Made by a program: the position numbers and the translations under genes. 64,000 nucleotides of DNA from NCBI RefSeq assembly GCF_000703165.1, contig NZ_JNLQ01000002.1, positions 1,178,001 to 1,242,000 of the forward strand. The letters run 5' to 3'. Positions 7,803-16,407 of this stretch are shown here, piece after piece (within the stretch, counting starts at the first letter, position 1; every line of letters begins with the position of its first letter). The stretch is from Butyrivibrio sp. AE3004. Its GTDB lineage: Bacteria; Bacillota; Clostridia; Lachnospirales; Lachnospiraceae. Under the pieces are notes generated by a model that saw nothing but the letters and a program-made list of their open reading frames with translations, searched no databases and had not been told where the DNA came from.

Positions 7803-10800
7803 GTGAATAGTATTATTGATCGCATATTAAACGGACAATTTGAAAATAATGAAAGATCTTTAAGTTTCTCTCTTCCCAGGCTGGAACTCAATATCAAGCC
7901 CGGTGAGATCGCAGAGGGAAGCTTTATTATCTATGGACCTAAGGACAAACCGGTTCAGGGAGTAGTTTCCAGCTCTGAACTCAGGATGCAGGTCATAACA
8001 GCTGATTTTTCCGGATATGAATATGAAGTTGGCTACAGATTCGACGGCTCGGGTTTAAGTGCCGGAGATGCCATAAAGGGCGAGTTCAACGTAATTTCAA
8101 ATCAGGGAGAATATCAGCTTCCTTTTGTTGTAAGCGTGGAGATAAGCCATGTTATGTCCAGCATGGGACCGATTCGCAACATGTTTCACTTTGTGAATCT
8201 GGCAAAAACAGACTGGGATGAAGCCAAAAAGCTTTTCTATTCGGATGAGTTTATCCATGTTTTTGAGGAAAATGATGATGGATTTGAAAGTCTCTATCGT
8301 GGACTTTCTGCTATTCCAATGTCAGAACCCAACATGGAAGAGTTTCTTATTTCCATAAAGAAAAAACAGCCTATTTCTTATATTCCGGACAGGACCGAGA
8401 TAGATATAAAAAATCCGACAGCTGTATCTGAGCATACAATTATGCTTACGAGAAACGGTTGGGGTTATACACGCCTTGAAGTATTGTTTGACGGGCCATT
8501 TCTGTCTGCTGACTCACTGGATATAACCGACAATGATTTTATCGGTAATAACTGCTTCTTTAAATTCAGGATTGATGCAGATATGTTGCACGACGGTAAT
8601 AATTATGGCGCTGTTACTTTCCAGACACCGTACACAAAGGTGGTAATTCCCGTAACTGTCAGGATGAATCTCGGAATAGAGCATCTGTCAACAACGGAGA
8701 TGGAGAAAAAGAAGCTGACGGTAGAGCTTGTCAAAACCTATGAGGCGTTTAGAAGCAAAAAAATAGGCTCCAGAGAATGGCTGTCTGAGAGCGGTAAGCT
8801 TGTAAACAGAATGAATGCGATAGACTCAAAGGATCCCGCATTCAGACTCTATACTGCCCAGTATCTTATCACTGCTTCAAGAGTCAGTGAGGGGAAATGG
8901 ATACTCGACCAGATGAAGACTGTTTTGGAAGAGGAATATCCCGATAATGATACGCTTTATTGTTATTATCTGTACCTTACTACACTAATTACAAGGGATG
9001 AGTACTCGATAAATGAAGTTTCCCGAATGATGGAGGGAATCTTTTCCAGAAATTCGGATAACTGGAGAATAGCGTGGCTTCTTCTTTATATTTCAGAGGA
9101 ATATTCGTCCAGCCTTTCAAGCAGATGGATGCTTTTGGAACAGCAATTTTATGATGGCTGCAGAAGTCCAATTCTATTTATAGAGAGTCTGAATATTATG
9201 ACAGAGTCTCCCACAATGCTTTCAAGAATGGGAGAATTTGAACTTCAGACACTTCAGTACGGAGCGAAGAAGAGAATACTTCAGCCTGCACTGATCGATC
9301 AGGTTGTTTATCTCGGCTCCAGGGAGAGGAACTATAACGAGAGGCTTTGCAGAATTCTCATGCAATGCTATGAGCTCAGAGAGGATAAGGAATCCTTGGA
9401 AGCCGTCTGCTCGCTTTTGATAAAAGGTAACAGAACGGATAAGAAGGCTTTTGCCTGGTATGCTCTTGGCGTTGACAACGAACTTCACATAACGAGGCTT
9501 TACGAATATTATATGGCTTCCATTTACCTTGATGAGGATGGGATGCTTCCATGTGATATTTCCAAGATGGTTCTCATGTTCTTTTCATATCAGAGTGACC
9601 TTGATTATGAGAAGAATGCAATACTTTACAGATATCTTCATGAGCACAGAGATGAATATCCGGATCTTTATGATTCTTACAGGATCCAGATTGAGAGATA
9701 TCTGCTTGAACAGCTTGATAAGGGCCGGATAAATAAGGACCTTGGTTATTTATATAAAAATCTTCTTACCAGACAGATGGTCGATGCAAGTAACTGTGAT
9801 AAGGTTATGCGCATCCTCTACAGTAATGAGATAAAAACAGACAATGATCGCATGACAAAAGTAATTGTTGTCTATGACAAGCTTGAGAAAGAAGTTGAAT
9901 ATCCTCTTGTTTCAGGCGTTGCATATGTACCTTTGTACGGCAGTGATTACTCTGTTTTTCTTTCGGACGTAGACGATTACAGATTTGCTGAGGGAATTCC
10001 TTTCAGTAATTCTAAGCTTATGCTCGTGGGACAGCTTGCTTCCTATGCTGTGCCTTATATTCAAAAAGGGCAGGTGAGCATAGATCTGTTTTTGGGAGAG
10101 CTTGAGAAAAATTCCTATACCATCACAATGGAAAATGTGGGAAGGTACAGGGAACTGGCTGAGAGCCCGCAGATCAGAGGTATATGCAGAAGAAGGATAA
10201 GAGAGAGTCTTATCAGATTTTACTACGATAATAACTTTGAACGTCAGTTATCCGAATACATGGATGAAGTTGAGCTTGATAAGCTTGGTACCGCTGACAG
10301 AAGTAATATGTTTGAGCTCATGGTTATGTCCGGCAACTACGAGAAAGCCTATAACCTTGTTAGCAGATTTGGAACATATAAGCTCGATCCGAGAGTTGTC
10401 ATGAGACTGTGCGGAAGACTTTTGGACAATGATTCTCTTGAATGCACGGAGGATAACTCAAGGATAGCCTGGTATGCCTTCGCACAGTCCAAATATGATG
10501 ACCAGTTAATAGCATTCCTTACAGAGAGCTATACCGGGACCATCAAAGAGATGAGGGACCTTTGGAAGACTGCGGTTTCAACCGGAATAGATTCCTATGG
10601 ACTTGCAAAGAGAATGCTTGTGCAGCTGCTTTATACAGGTGCTCATATCGGTGATAAGATAGAGCTTTTCAAAGGCTATGTCGAAAAAAGCGGTGGTGGT
10701 GATGAGCTGGAGAGAGCATTTATTGCAAAGTGTGCTCATGACTATTTTGTTGATAACATGGTAACCGACAGCTACGTATTTGAGAGGATAGGGGCTCTTG

Positions 10801-11384
10801 CCAGGGAAGGTGTAACACTGCCTGATGTGTGCAAGATGGCATATCTCAGATTCCTTACGGAATCCAATCATGACAACCTCAAAACGGAGCCTGCCATTGT
10901 GAGAGCATTTCTGAAGAGCTTTTTGGATAAAGATATCTTTTTCTCATTCTTTATGTACTATCAGAATGAGCTTCCGGAAATGCAACGGTTTTGCGATAAA
11001 TCAATAATTGAATATCGTACCACTCCCGGAACAAAATGTATTGTTCACTACATTTCCAGTGAGGATGAAAATGAGGAATACAAGACAGTACCAATGCAGG
11101 AAATGTATCAGGGAATTTTCGATGCGTCGTTTATTCTGTTCTTTGGTGAGCAGATTCAGTACTACATAACAGAAGAGAATTATAACGGACGCGGAGGTAA
11201 GCTTACTGAAAGCGGAACAATATCCAAGAATGATATTGTTCAGGATACGGTAGCTGGAAGATATTCTATTATAAACGATATTATGATAGGTAAGACTCTT
11301 CAGGATTATGATACCGTGGACAGACTTCTTGCTGAATACTACAAGAAGCGGTTCCTCACAAATAAACTATTTAGGATGCTTTAA
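7803..11384 (+). CDS. giant DUF5717-like protein of unknown function
   Basis: About 1193 aa, no signal peptide, no membrane segment. The N-terminal 120 residues look like a beta-sandwich (SFSLPRLELNIKPGEIAEGS, then SNQGEYQLPFVVSVE), a second beta-rich stretch follows at about 190-300, and the remainder is almost wholly alpha-helical with TPR/HEAT-like helix pairs. I recognise it as resembling the Clostridia-restricted family DUF5717, from memory rather than a search. A start at GTG 7803 is preferred because GGGGAA lies seven bases upstream; an ATG at 7779 would add eight residues but lies almost on the transcription start. It is the first gene of a four-gene operon and probably a cytoplasmic scaffold for the Hsp70-like second gene product. 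No catalytic motif was seen. Confidence 0.75.
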   Translation: MNSIIDRILNGQFENNERSLSFSLPRLELNIKPGEIAEGSFIIYGPKDKPVQGVVSSSELRMQVITADFSGYEYEVGYRFDGSGLSAGDAIKGEFNVISNQGEYQLPFVVSVEISHVMSSMGPIRNMFHFVNLAKTDWDEAKKLFYSDEFIHVFEENDDGFESLYRGLSAIPMSEPNMEEFLISIKKKQPISYIPDRTEIDIKNPTAVSEHTIMLTRNGWGYTRLEVLFDGPFLSADSLDITDNDFIGNNCFFKFRIDADMLHDGNNYGAVTFQTPYTKVVIPVTVRMNLGIEHLSTTEMEKKKLTVELVKTYEAFRSKKIGSREWLSESGKLVNRMNAIDSKDPAFRLYTAQYLITASRVSEGKWILDQMKTVLEEEYPDNDTLYCYYLYLTTLITRDEYSINEVSRMMEGIFSRNSDNWRIAWLLLYISEEYSSSLSSRWMLLEQQFYDGCRSPILFIESLNIMTESPTMLSRMGEFELQTLQYGAKKRILQPALIDQVVYLGSRERNYNERLCRILMQCYELREDKESLEAVCSLLIKGNRTDKKAFAWYALGVDNELHITRLYEYYMASIYLDEDGMLPCDISKMVLMFFSYQSDLDYEKNAILYRYLHEHRDEYPDLYDSYRIQIERYLLEQLDKGRINKDLGYLYKNLLTRQMVDASNCDKVMRILYSNEIKTDNDRMTKVIVVYDKLEKEVEYPLVSGVAYVPLYGSDYSVFLSDVDDYRFAEGIPFSNSKLMLVGQLASYAVPYIQKGQVSIDLFLGELEKNSYTITMENVGRYRELAESPQIRGICRRRIRESLIRFYYDNNFERQLSEYMDEVELDKLGTADRSNMFELMVMSGNYEKAYNLVSRFGTYKLDPRVVMRLCGRLLDNDSLECTEDNSRIAWYAFAQSKYDDQLIAFLTESYTGTIKEMRDLWKTAVSTGIDSYGLAKRMLVQLLYTGAHIGDKIELFKGYVEKSGGGDELERAFIAKCAHDYFVDNMVTDSYVFERIGALAREGVTLPDVCKMAYLRFLTESNHDNLKTEPAIVRAFLKSFLDKDIFFSFFMYYQNELPEMQRFCDKSIIEYRTTPGTKCIVHYISSEDENEEYKTVPMQEMYQGIFDASFILFFGEQIQYYITEENYNGRGGKLTESGTISKNDIVQDTVAGRYSIINDIMIGKTLQDYDTVDRLLAEYYKKRFLTNKLFRML

Positions 11385-11387
11385 ATT

Positions 11388-12695
11388 ATGTCATTTTTCA
11401 GAGAATCAAAAACTGCAAGAAGATACGTGCTTGGATATGATCTGGGGGAGGAAGTTTCCCAGATTAGTTTTCTTGCATCTGATTCTGATCTGCCCGAAAC
11501 CTTATCAACGCTTGCGGGAGCTGAGGCATACAACATACCTACCGTTCTTTGCAAGAGAAAGGATGTCAATCAGTGGTTTTACGGAAAAGAGGCCATTTCC
11601 AAGATTGAGTCGGGAGAGGGCGTAAGAGTCGATAATCTGATAGAGAATGCCAGATGCGGAAAGCGCGTTGATGTTGACGGGACAGGATATGACCCGGTCT
11701 CTCTTCTTACATTGTTTGTAAAAAGAACATTGTCTCTTTTATCCATGGAGATGTCTATGGATATGGTGGATGCTATCGCCTTTACTACAAGGACAATGGA
11801 TTCCAGAATGATAGAAGTTTTATCGGAGGTTACAGGTGCACTGTCACTTCCCGTTAAAAATGCATTTTACCAGAGCTATGAGGACAGCCTTTATCATTAC
11901 ATGCTTTATCAGCCTGATGAACTGCTTTCCCATGCTGTAATCGCCTGCGATTACAGCTTTGGAGAGATGACAGTTTATGATATGAAGCTCAATCACAGGA
12001 CCAAACCGATCGTTGTTACAATAGACAAGAGTACTTATGATCAAATGGCTCTTTCAGAGGGAAAGCTTTCAGAGAATACCGATGACAGGGCTAAACAGGT
12101 GACCAGGCTTGATAGCAGATTTTTGGAATTTTCCGAGGGACTTATGGAGGGCAGGATTGTAAGTTCCGTATTCCTTTTGGGTGATGGCTTCAGAGAGCAG
12201 TGGATGTCCAAATCTCTTGAGTATTTGTGCAGAACGAGAAGAGTATTTCAGGGCAATAACCTTTTTAGTAAAGGTGCCAGCATAGCTGCAAGGGAAAAGG
12301 TTGGACCAAGCGACAGAGCGGGAAGATATGTGCTTCTTGATGCCGGCAAGCTAAAGTCCAATCTTGGTATCATGGTAAAAAAACAGGGACAGGAAGTATA
12401 TCATGCGCTTCTGGATGCCGGTGAGAACTGGTTTGATGTTACAACTTCAATGGATATGATCCTTGATGATGAGAACTGGCTGGATATAGTCATAACACCA
12501 CTTACGGCAGGAGATAAACACACACACAGAATTGAGCTTGAAGGCCTTCCGGAGCGTCCGCCCAGAGCTACAAGAGTCAGGATGAAGGTTTCGATGAGCG
12601 CAGCAGATAAGGTTAATATACATATAGAAGATATGGGATTCGGAGAATTATTTGAATCCTCCGGCATGTTTTTTGATGAGGAGATTTCGGTATGA
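11388..12695 (+). CDS. DUF5716-like protein with Hsp70/actin-type ATPase fold
   Basis: 435 aa, cytoplasmic. It shows the five-part layout of an Hsp70/actin nucleotide-binding domain: phosphate-1-like GYDLGEEVSQISF (16-28), phosphate-2-like ACDYSFGEMTVYD (about 186-198), adenosine-site-like VFLLGDGFREQW (about 261-272) and FSKGASIAA (about 293-301), matching the position of the Hsp70 GAA-like segment. The usual DLGTT is DLGEE and the DLGGGT is DYSFGE, so catalysis may be altered or lost. Residues 320-435 are a beta-rich C-terminal domain. The gene starts three bases after the DUF5717-like stop and overlaps the next gene by four bases (ATGA). I believe the family is DUF5716, but the name is from memory. 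Function unknown. Confidence 0.7.
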   Translation: MSFFRESKTARRYVLGYDLGEEVSQISFLASDSDLPETLSTLAGAEAYNIPTVLCKRKDVNQWFYGKEAISKIESGEGVRVDNLIENARCGKRVDVDGTGYDPVSLLTLFVKRTLSLLSMEMSMDMVDAIAFTTRTMDSRMIEVLSEVTGALSLPVKNAFYQSYEDSLYHYMLYQPDELLSHAVIACDYSFGEMTVYDMKLNHRTKPIVVTIDKSTYDQMALSEGKLSENTDDRAKQVTRLDSRFLEFSEGLMEGRIVSSVFLLGDGFREQWMSKSLEYLCRTRRVFQGNNLFSKGASIAAREKVGPSDRAGRYVLLDAGKLKSNLGIMVKKQGQEVYHALLDAGENWFDVTTSMDMILDDENWLDIVITPLTAGDKHTHRIELEGLPERPPRATRVRMKVSMSAADKVNIHIEDMGFGELFESSGMFFDEEISV

Positions 12696-13522
12696 GTGCA
12701 CCTATACTTTGTACCGGAAGGTACGCATTAAAACCATATTATCTTGAGAAAATAGGTCGCAGAATCTATTCAATAGAGGAATTGTGCTACTGTATTACGC
12801 AGAATGCTTTTCTTATAGATACGGATTCATTTGATATGAGTCTTGTGGATTGGATAAGCGACGAACTCTCGCTTCGTAAGCTTTCGGATGAGCTTCGAAG
12901 CATGCTTGTACATAATTGTTCGGCAGCAGCCTTTGCGGGATTGATTTTGGAATATGTGGGCTATTCTTCTAAGGAAGAGATAAGCTCTGTAGAAGAGATC
13001 CTTAAGAATAATGCCGATATGGACATTTATGAAAAGCGGATGTCCAGAGCTGAATATCTTATGAAACAGGGGCATCTTCACCAGGCATTTGCGGAATATG
13101 GCTATCTGCAGAAGCATATGTCGGAGATGGATAAAAACGTCAAAGCAAAAATAGAGCATAATCAGGGCGTGATGTATGCACATCTTTTCATGTATGACAG
13201 AGCGGCTGAATTATTCCATAAGGCATGGGAGGATGGCGGAGATGATGAGTCTTATTTAGGATATCTTGCAGCTAAGCGCATGATCATGGATGAAAAAGAG
13301 TATGTTGCATTTATCGGCGCTCATAAAGAGGCGCATAATCTTTCGCTAAAGCTTGAGCAGCGTATGGATGAGGCAAATGACCTTTACGATGCAAGCAGCG
13401 CCAACATAAAGCTTCGGAGTTTGGAATTGTATCGCTCGGGAGCGAAGATGAGCGAATATTACGATGAGGTGGAGCGTATTACCACAGATATGAAGGAAGA
13501 GTACCGGGGATTGGTTGAGTAA
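12692..13522 (+). CDS. helical-repeat (TPR-like) protein of unknown function
   Basis: 276 aa with no signal peptide or membrane helix. Residues about 105-205 form helix pairs with TPR-like spacing (SRAEYLMKQGHLHQAFAEYG and DRAAELFHKAWEDGG). The N-terminus (APILCTGRYALKPYYLEKIG) is unlike known domains. ATGA overlap with the upstream gene and a one-base stop/start overlap with the downstream gene indicate translational coupling. It probably mediates protein-protein contacts between the Hsp70-like protein and the membrane coiled-coil protein. I do not recognise a named family. Confidence 0.65.
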   Translation: MSAPILCTGRYALKPYYLEKIGRRIYSIEELCYCITQNAFLIDTDSFDMSLVDWISDELSLRKLSDELRSMLVHNCSAAAFAGLILEYVGYSSKEEISSVEEILKNNADMDIYEKRMSRAEYLMKQGHLHQAFAEYGYLQKHMSEMDKNVKAKIEHNQGVMYAHLFMYDRAAELFHKAWEDGGDDESYLGYLAAKRMIMDEKEYVAFIGAHKEAHNLSLKLEQRMDEANDLYDASSANIKLRSLELYRSGAKMSEYYDEVERITTDMKEEYRGLVE

Positions 13523-14718
13523 TGGGGTTCTTTGATATTTTCAAGAAAAAAAGTACATATCGTCAGGAACGTCATCAGCAAAATGAGCTTGAAAACTGGA
13601 ATGATATTGTCTATACGAGAAAAAATATAGACATAGACGATCCCGAGCAGAGGCAGGAATATGTTGAAAACTGTCTGCAGCAGATGGCTGAGGCCAGCAG
13701 GGATATGGATGCACTTCAGTTCGAGTATCGCATAGTGACATCACATCTTCGTGACATGGAGGAGATAGATTCTCTTCCTCCCGAAAACAGAGCTGAGATA
13801 AATGAATGTGCACAGAGAATAATAGACAGTGAGAACCAGCAAAAGAACTTTAATCAAAGAAAAAGCAGGATGACAGATCAGGAGTTTGAAAAGATCGATC
13901 GCCTGCAAAAACAGGTAAAAAAAGGAGCTGAAGCACTTAAGGAAGCTGAGGAATATCACCGGAAGGTAAAAAATGATTTAAAACGTCTTGATGAGGAGCG
14001 GCAGGCATACGATTTCAGAAAGGCGGATATTGAGGTTACCTCTGAAAACATGCAAAAGCTTATGCTGATAGTAGCGGTTGCCCTTGGCGTTATTACTGTT
14101 TCCCTGGCAATTCTTTCTCTTGCTCTTAAACTAAATGTTATATATGGATATATGGTTGCTATAATTGTGGCTGCTTTATCCTTCCTGTTTCTTAATCAGA
14201 AGATTCATGATCTTAGAAGAGAAAAAAAGGTAGTACTTAATACCATAGCCAGACTGATACAACTGGAGAATACCGTAAAAATCCGTTACATAAACAGCAG
14301 AAATGTTATAGATTACGAATGCATGAAATACGGTGTGAATAATTCCAGGGAACTTATCCAGCTTTATGATAAATATCTTCAGGAAAAAACTGAGCGTGAG
14401 CGTTTTGCGATGGCAACAAGACAGCTCGACATAAATCAGAGAGACCTTGTATTTGCACTCAGAAAATATCGCATCAAGGATCCGGAGATATGGATACACC
14501 AGGCAATTGCGCTTGTTAATCATGGCGAAGAGGTTGAGATTCGCCACGAGCTTATTGAACAGAGACAACAATTGAGAAAGCAGATGGACTATAACCGTGA
14601 TGTTGTAGCCGGTAATGCTAAAAATGAAATCGAGGATCTTGTTAAACAGTATCCGATCTACAGACAGGAAATTCTTGCTATGGTTGATCGGTTTGAACAA
14701 AGATATCCCGGAGCATAA
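13522..14718 (+). CDS. coiled-coil membrane protein, last gene of the DUF5717-DUF5716 operon
   Basis: 398 aa. Residues about 40-165 are a charged coiled coil. Two adjacent membrane helices follow at about 178-200 (LMLIVAVALGVITVSLAILS) and 203-223, then a cytoplasmic-looking helical region to the end, again coiled-coil-rich. Both long tails are on the same side of the membrane, a hairpin-anchored topology. It starts on the last base of the upstream stop codon and ends 3 bases before a terminator. It would anchor the operon's cytoplasmic proteins to the membrane. No enzymatic motif and no named family recognised. Confidence 0.65.
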   Translation: MGFFDIFKKKSTYRQERHQQNELENWNDIVYTRKNIDIDDPEQRQEYVENCLQQMAEASRDMDALQFEYRIVTSHLRDMEEIDSLPPENRAEINECAQRIIDSENQQKNFNQRKSRMTDQEFEKIDRLQKQVKKGAEALKEAEEYHRKVKNDLKRLDEERQAYDFRKADIEVTSENMQKLMLIVAVALGVITVSLAILSLALKLNVIYGYMVAIIVAALSFLFLNQKIHDLRREKKVVLNTIARLIQLENTVKIRYINSRNVIDYECMKYGVNNSRELIQLYDKYLQEKTERERFAMATRQLDINQRDLVFALRKYRIKDPEIWIHQAIALVNHGEEVEIRHELIEQRQQLRKQMDYNRDVVAGNAKNEIEDLVKQYPIYRQEILAMVDRFEQRYPGA

Positions 14719-14721
14719 GTG

Positions 14722-14770
14722 AAATGTCGGTATTGTGCATAGATATGCATGATATCGACATTTATTTGTT
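14722..14770 (+). terminator. terminator of the DUF5717-DUF5716 operon
   Basis: Imperfect 17-bp stem: AAATGTCGGTAT on the left pairs with ATATCGACATTT on the right, with TGCAT/ATGCA inside. It ends in ATTTATTTGTT. It starts directly after the stop codon. Confidence 0.75.
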
Positions 14771-14797
14771 GCACATAAAAATAAGATATTGTAGTAT
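14769..14797 (+). promoter_or_regulatory. candidate promoter of purF
   Basis: TTGCAC at 14769-14774, 17-base spacer, TAGTAT at 14792-14797. This leaves an 80-base leader before purF. No purine-riboswitch core was seen in that leader. Confidence 0.45.
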
Positions 14798-14885
14798 TGT
14801 GATTGTTGGTCCAAATATTTTACGCAATGCTATTGCACTATGAGATCAGTGCGGATGGCATTACAATATTTACGGGAAAAAGACT

Positions 14886-16325
14886 ATGGCAGAAATATTT
14901 TATAATGAAAACGATAAGATAGGTGAAGAATGCGGCGTTTTCGGAATGTATGATTTCGATGGCGGTGATGTCGCTCAGTCTATCTACTACGGGTTGTTGT
15001 CACTTCAGCATAGAGGGCAGGAGAGCTGCGGTATTGCTGTCAGCGAGACAATGGGACCCAAAGGAAAAGTAACGAGTCATAAGGACATGGGACTGGTTAA
15101 TGAAGCGTTTAATCATGATATTCTTTCAGGGATGCATGGTGATATAGGTGTAGGGCATGTGAGATATTCCACAGCAGGCAGCAGCACCAGAGAAAACGCT
15201 CAGCCCCTTGTCCTTAATTACGTTAAGGGGACACTTGCGATGGCCCATAACGGTAACCTGGTTAATGCTCCGGAGCTTAGAGAGGAACTTGCTTACACCG
15301 GCGCGATTTTTCAGACTACCATCGACTCTGAGGTAATTGCATACCACATCGCAAGGGAGAGACTTAATACGCCAAGTGTTGAGCGTGCCGTTGCAAACGC
15401 AATGCAGAAAATAAAGGGTGCATATTCACTTGTTGTAATGTCTCCCAGAAAGCTTATAGGAGCAAGAGACCCCAACGGGTTCAGACCTCTTGTTATCGGT
15501 AAGAGGGATAACTGCTACATTCTGGCATCAGAGACCTGTGCTCTTGATACAATAGGTGCAGAGTTTATAAGAGATGTGGAACCGGGTGAGATTGTGACAA
15601 TTTCACCTCAGAAGGGCATTGAGTCCAACAGACAGATGTGTGGCAGTGTTAAGCATGGTCATTGCATTTTTGAGTATATTTATTTTGCAAGACCTGACAG
15701 CATCATAGACGGCGTAAGTGTATATGAGTCTAGAATAAAGGCAGGACGCTTTTTGGCAATGGATTCACCTGTAGAGGCAGATGTTGTTGTCGGGGTTCCG
15801 GAATCCGGAAATTGTGCGGCTCTTGGTTATTCAATGGAATCAGGAATACCATACGGTCAGGCTTTTGTAAAAAATCAGTATATCGGAAGAACCTTCATAA
15901 AACCCGGACAAAAGAGCCGTGAGAGCAGCGTTCAGGTAAAGCTCAACGCACTTAGTAACGCAGTTAAGGGTAAACGTGTTATCATGATAGATGACTCAAT
16001 TGTTCGAGGAACAACCTCTGACAGAATAGTAAGGATGCTTCGTGAAGCAGGCGCTACGGAAGTTCATATGCGTGTAAGCTCACCACCGTTTTTATGGCCA
16101 TGTTACTTCGGAACGGACGTGCCTGCCAGAGACCAGCTGATCGCTTATAATAGAAGCATTGACGAAATTTGCAAAATTATCGGGGCAGATTCTCTTGGAT
16201 ATCTGAAAGAGGAACGCCTTGAAGAGATAGTCGGACATAAATTTGATATTTGCAAAGGTTGTTTCACAGGAGACTATCCTGTTGCACCACCGGATGAGGA
16301 TATTCGCGGAGAATTTGAGCGATAA
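14886..16325 (+). CDS. purF: amidophosphoribosyltransferase
   Basis: Commits PRPP to purine synthesis: PRPP + glutamine gives phosphoribosylamine. The N-terminal nucleophile glutaminase begins at Cys16 (GEECGVFGM) after a 15-residue propeptide that must be removed, as in the Bacillus-type enzyme. The phosphoribosyltransferase PRPP loop is VIMIDDSIVRGTTS. Iron-sulfur ligands are visible as Cys in GHCIFEY, Cys in FLWPCYFG and CKGC near the C-terminus, so this is the [4Fe-4S] oxygen-sensitive type, fitting an anaerobe. 479 aa is normal. It is followed 82 bases later by purB. Confidence 0.97.
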   Translation: MAEIFYNENDKIGEECGVFGMYDFDGGDVAQSIYYGLLSLQHRGQESCGIAVSETMGPKGKVTSHKDMGLVNEAFNHDILSGMHGDIGVGHVRYSTAGSSTRENAQPLVLNYVKGTLAMAHNGNLVNAPELREELAYTGAIFQTTIDSEVIAYHIARERLNTPSVERAVANAMQKIKGAYSLVVMSPRKLIGARDPNGFRPLVIGKRDNCYILASETCALDTIGAEFIRDVEPGEIVTISPQKGIESNRQMCGSVKHGHCIFEYIYFARPDSIIDGVSVYESRIKAGRFLAMDSPVEADVVVGVPESGNCAALGYSMESGIPYGQAFVKNQYIGRTFIKPGQKSRESSVQVKLNALSNAVKGKRVIMIDDSIVRGTTSDRIVRMLREAGATEVHMRVSSPPFLWPCYFGTDVPARDQLIAYNRSIDEICKIIGADSLGYLKEERLEEIVGHKFDICKGCFTGDYPVAPPDEDIRGEFER

Positions 16326-16346
16326 ATGGATGAGAGTTCGTACGTA

Positions 16347-16374
16347 GCGTAGCGAGAACAACGTGAAGCTACGC
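16347..16374 (+). terminator. weak hairpin between purF and purB
   Basis: GCGTAGC pairs with GCTACGC across a 14-base loop; a T-run comes only nine bases later. It may be an attenuating or processing hairpin, or a small dispersed repeat (GTTC...GAAC also flank part of it). It is unlikely to stop transcription fully because purB has a strong RBS but no obvious promoter in the gap. Confidence 0.35.
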
Positions 16375-16407
16375 GTAAATCGCTTTTTTATTTAAAGGAG
16401 GATTAAT

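Noticed and set aside
14176..14814. 212-codon open frame on the minus strand
   Set aside because: It is antisense to the coiled-coil membrane gene and the terminator, has no RBS and an implausible composition; a shadow frame.
14798..14885. purF leader as a purine riboswitch
   Set aside because: The conserved loop sequences of the purine aptamer are absent and there is no terminator after it.
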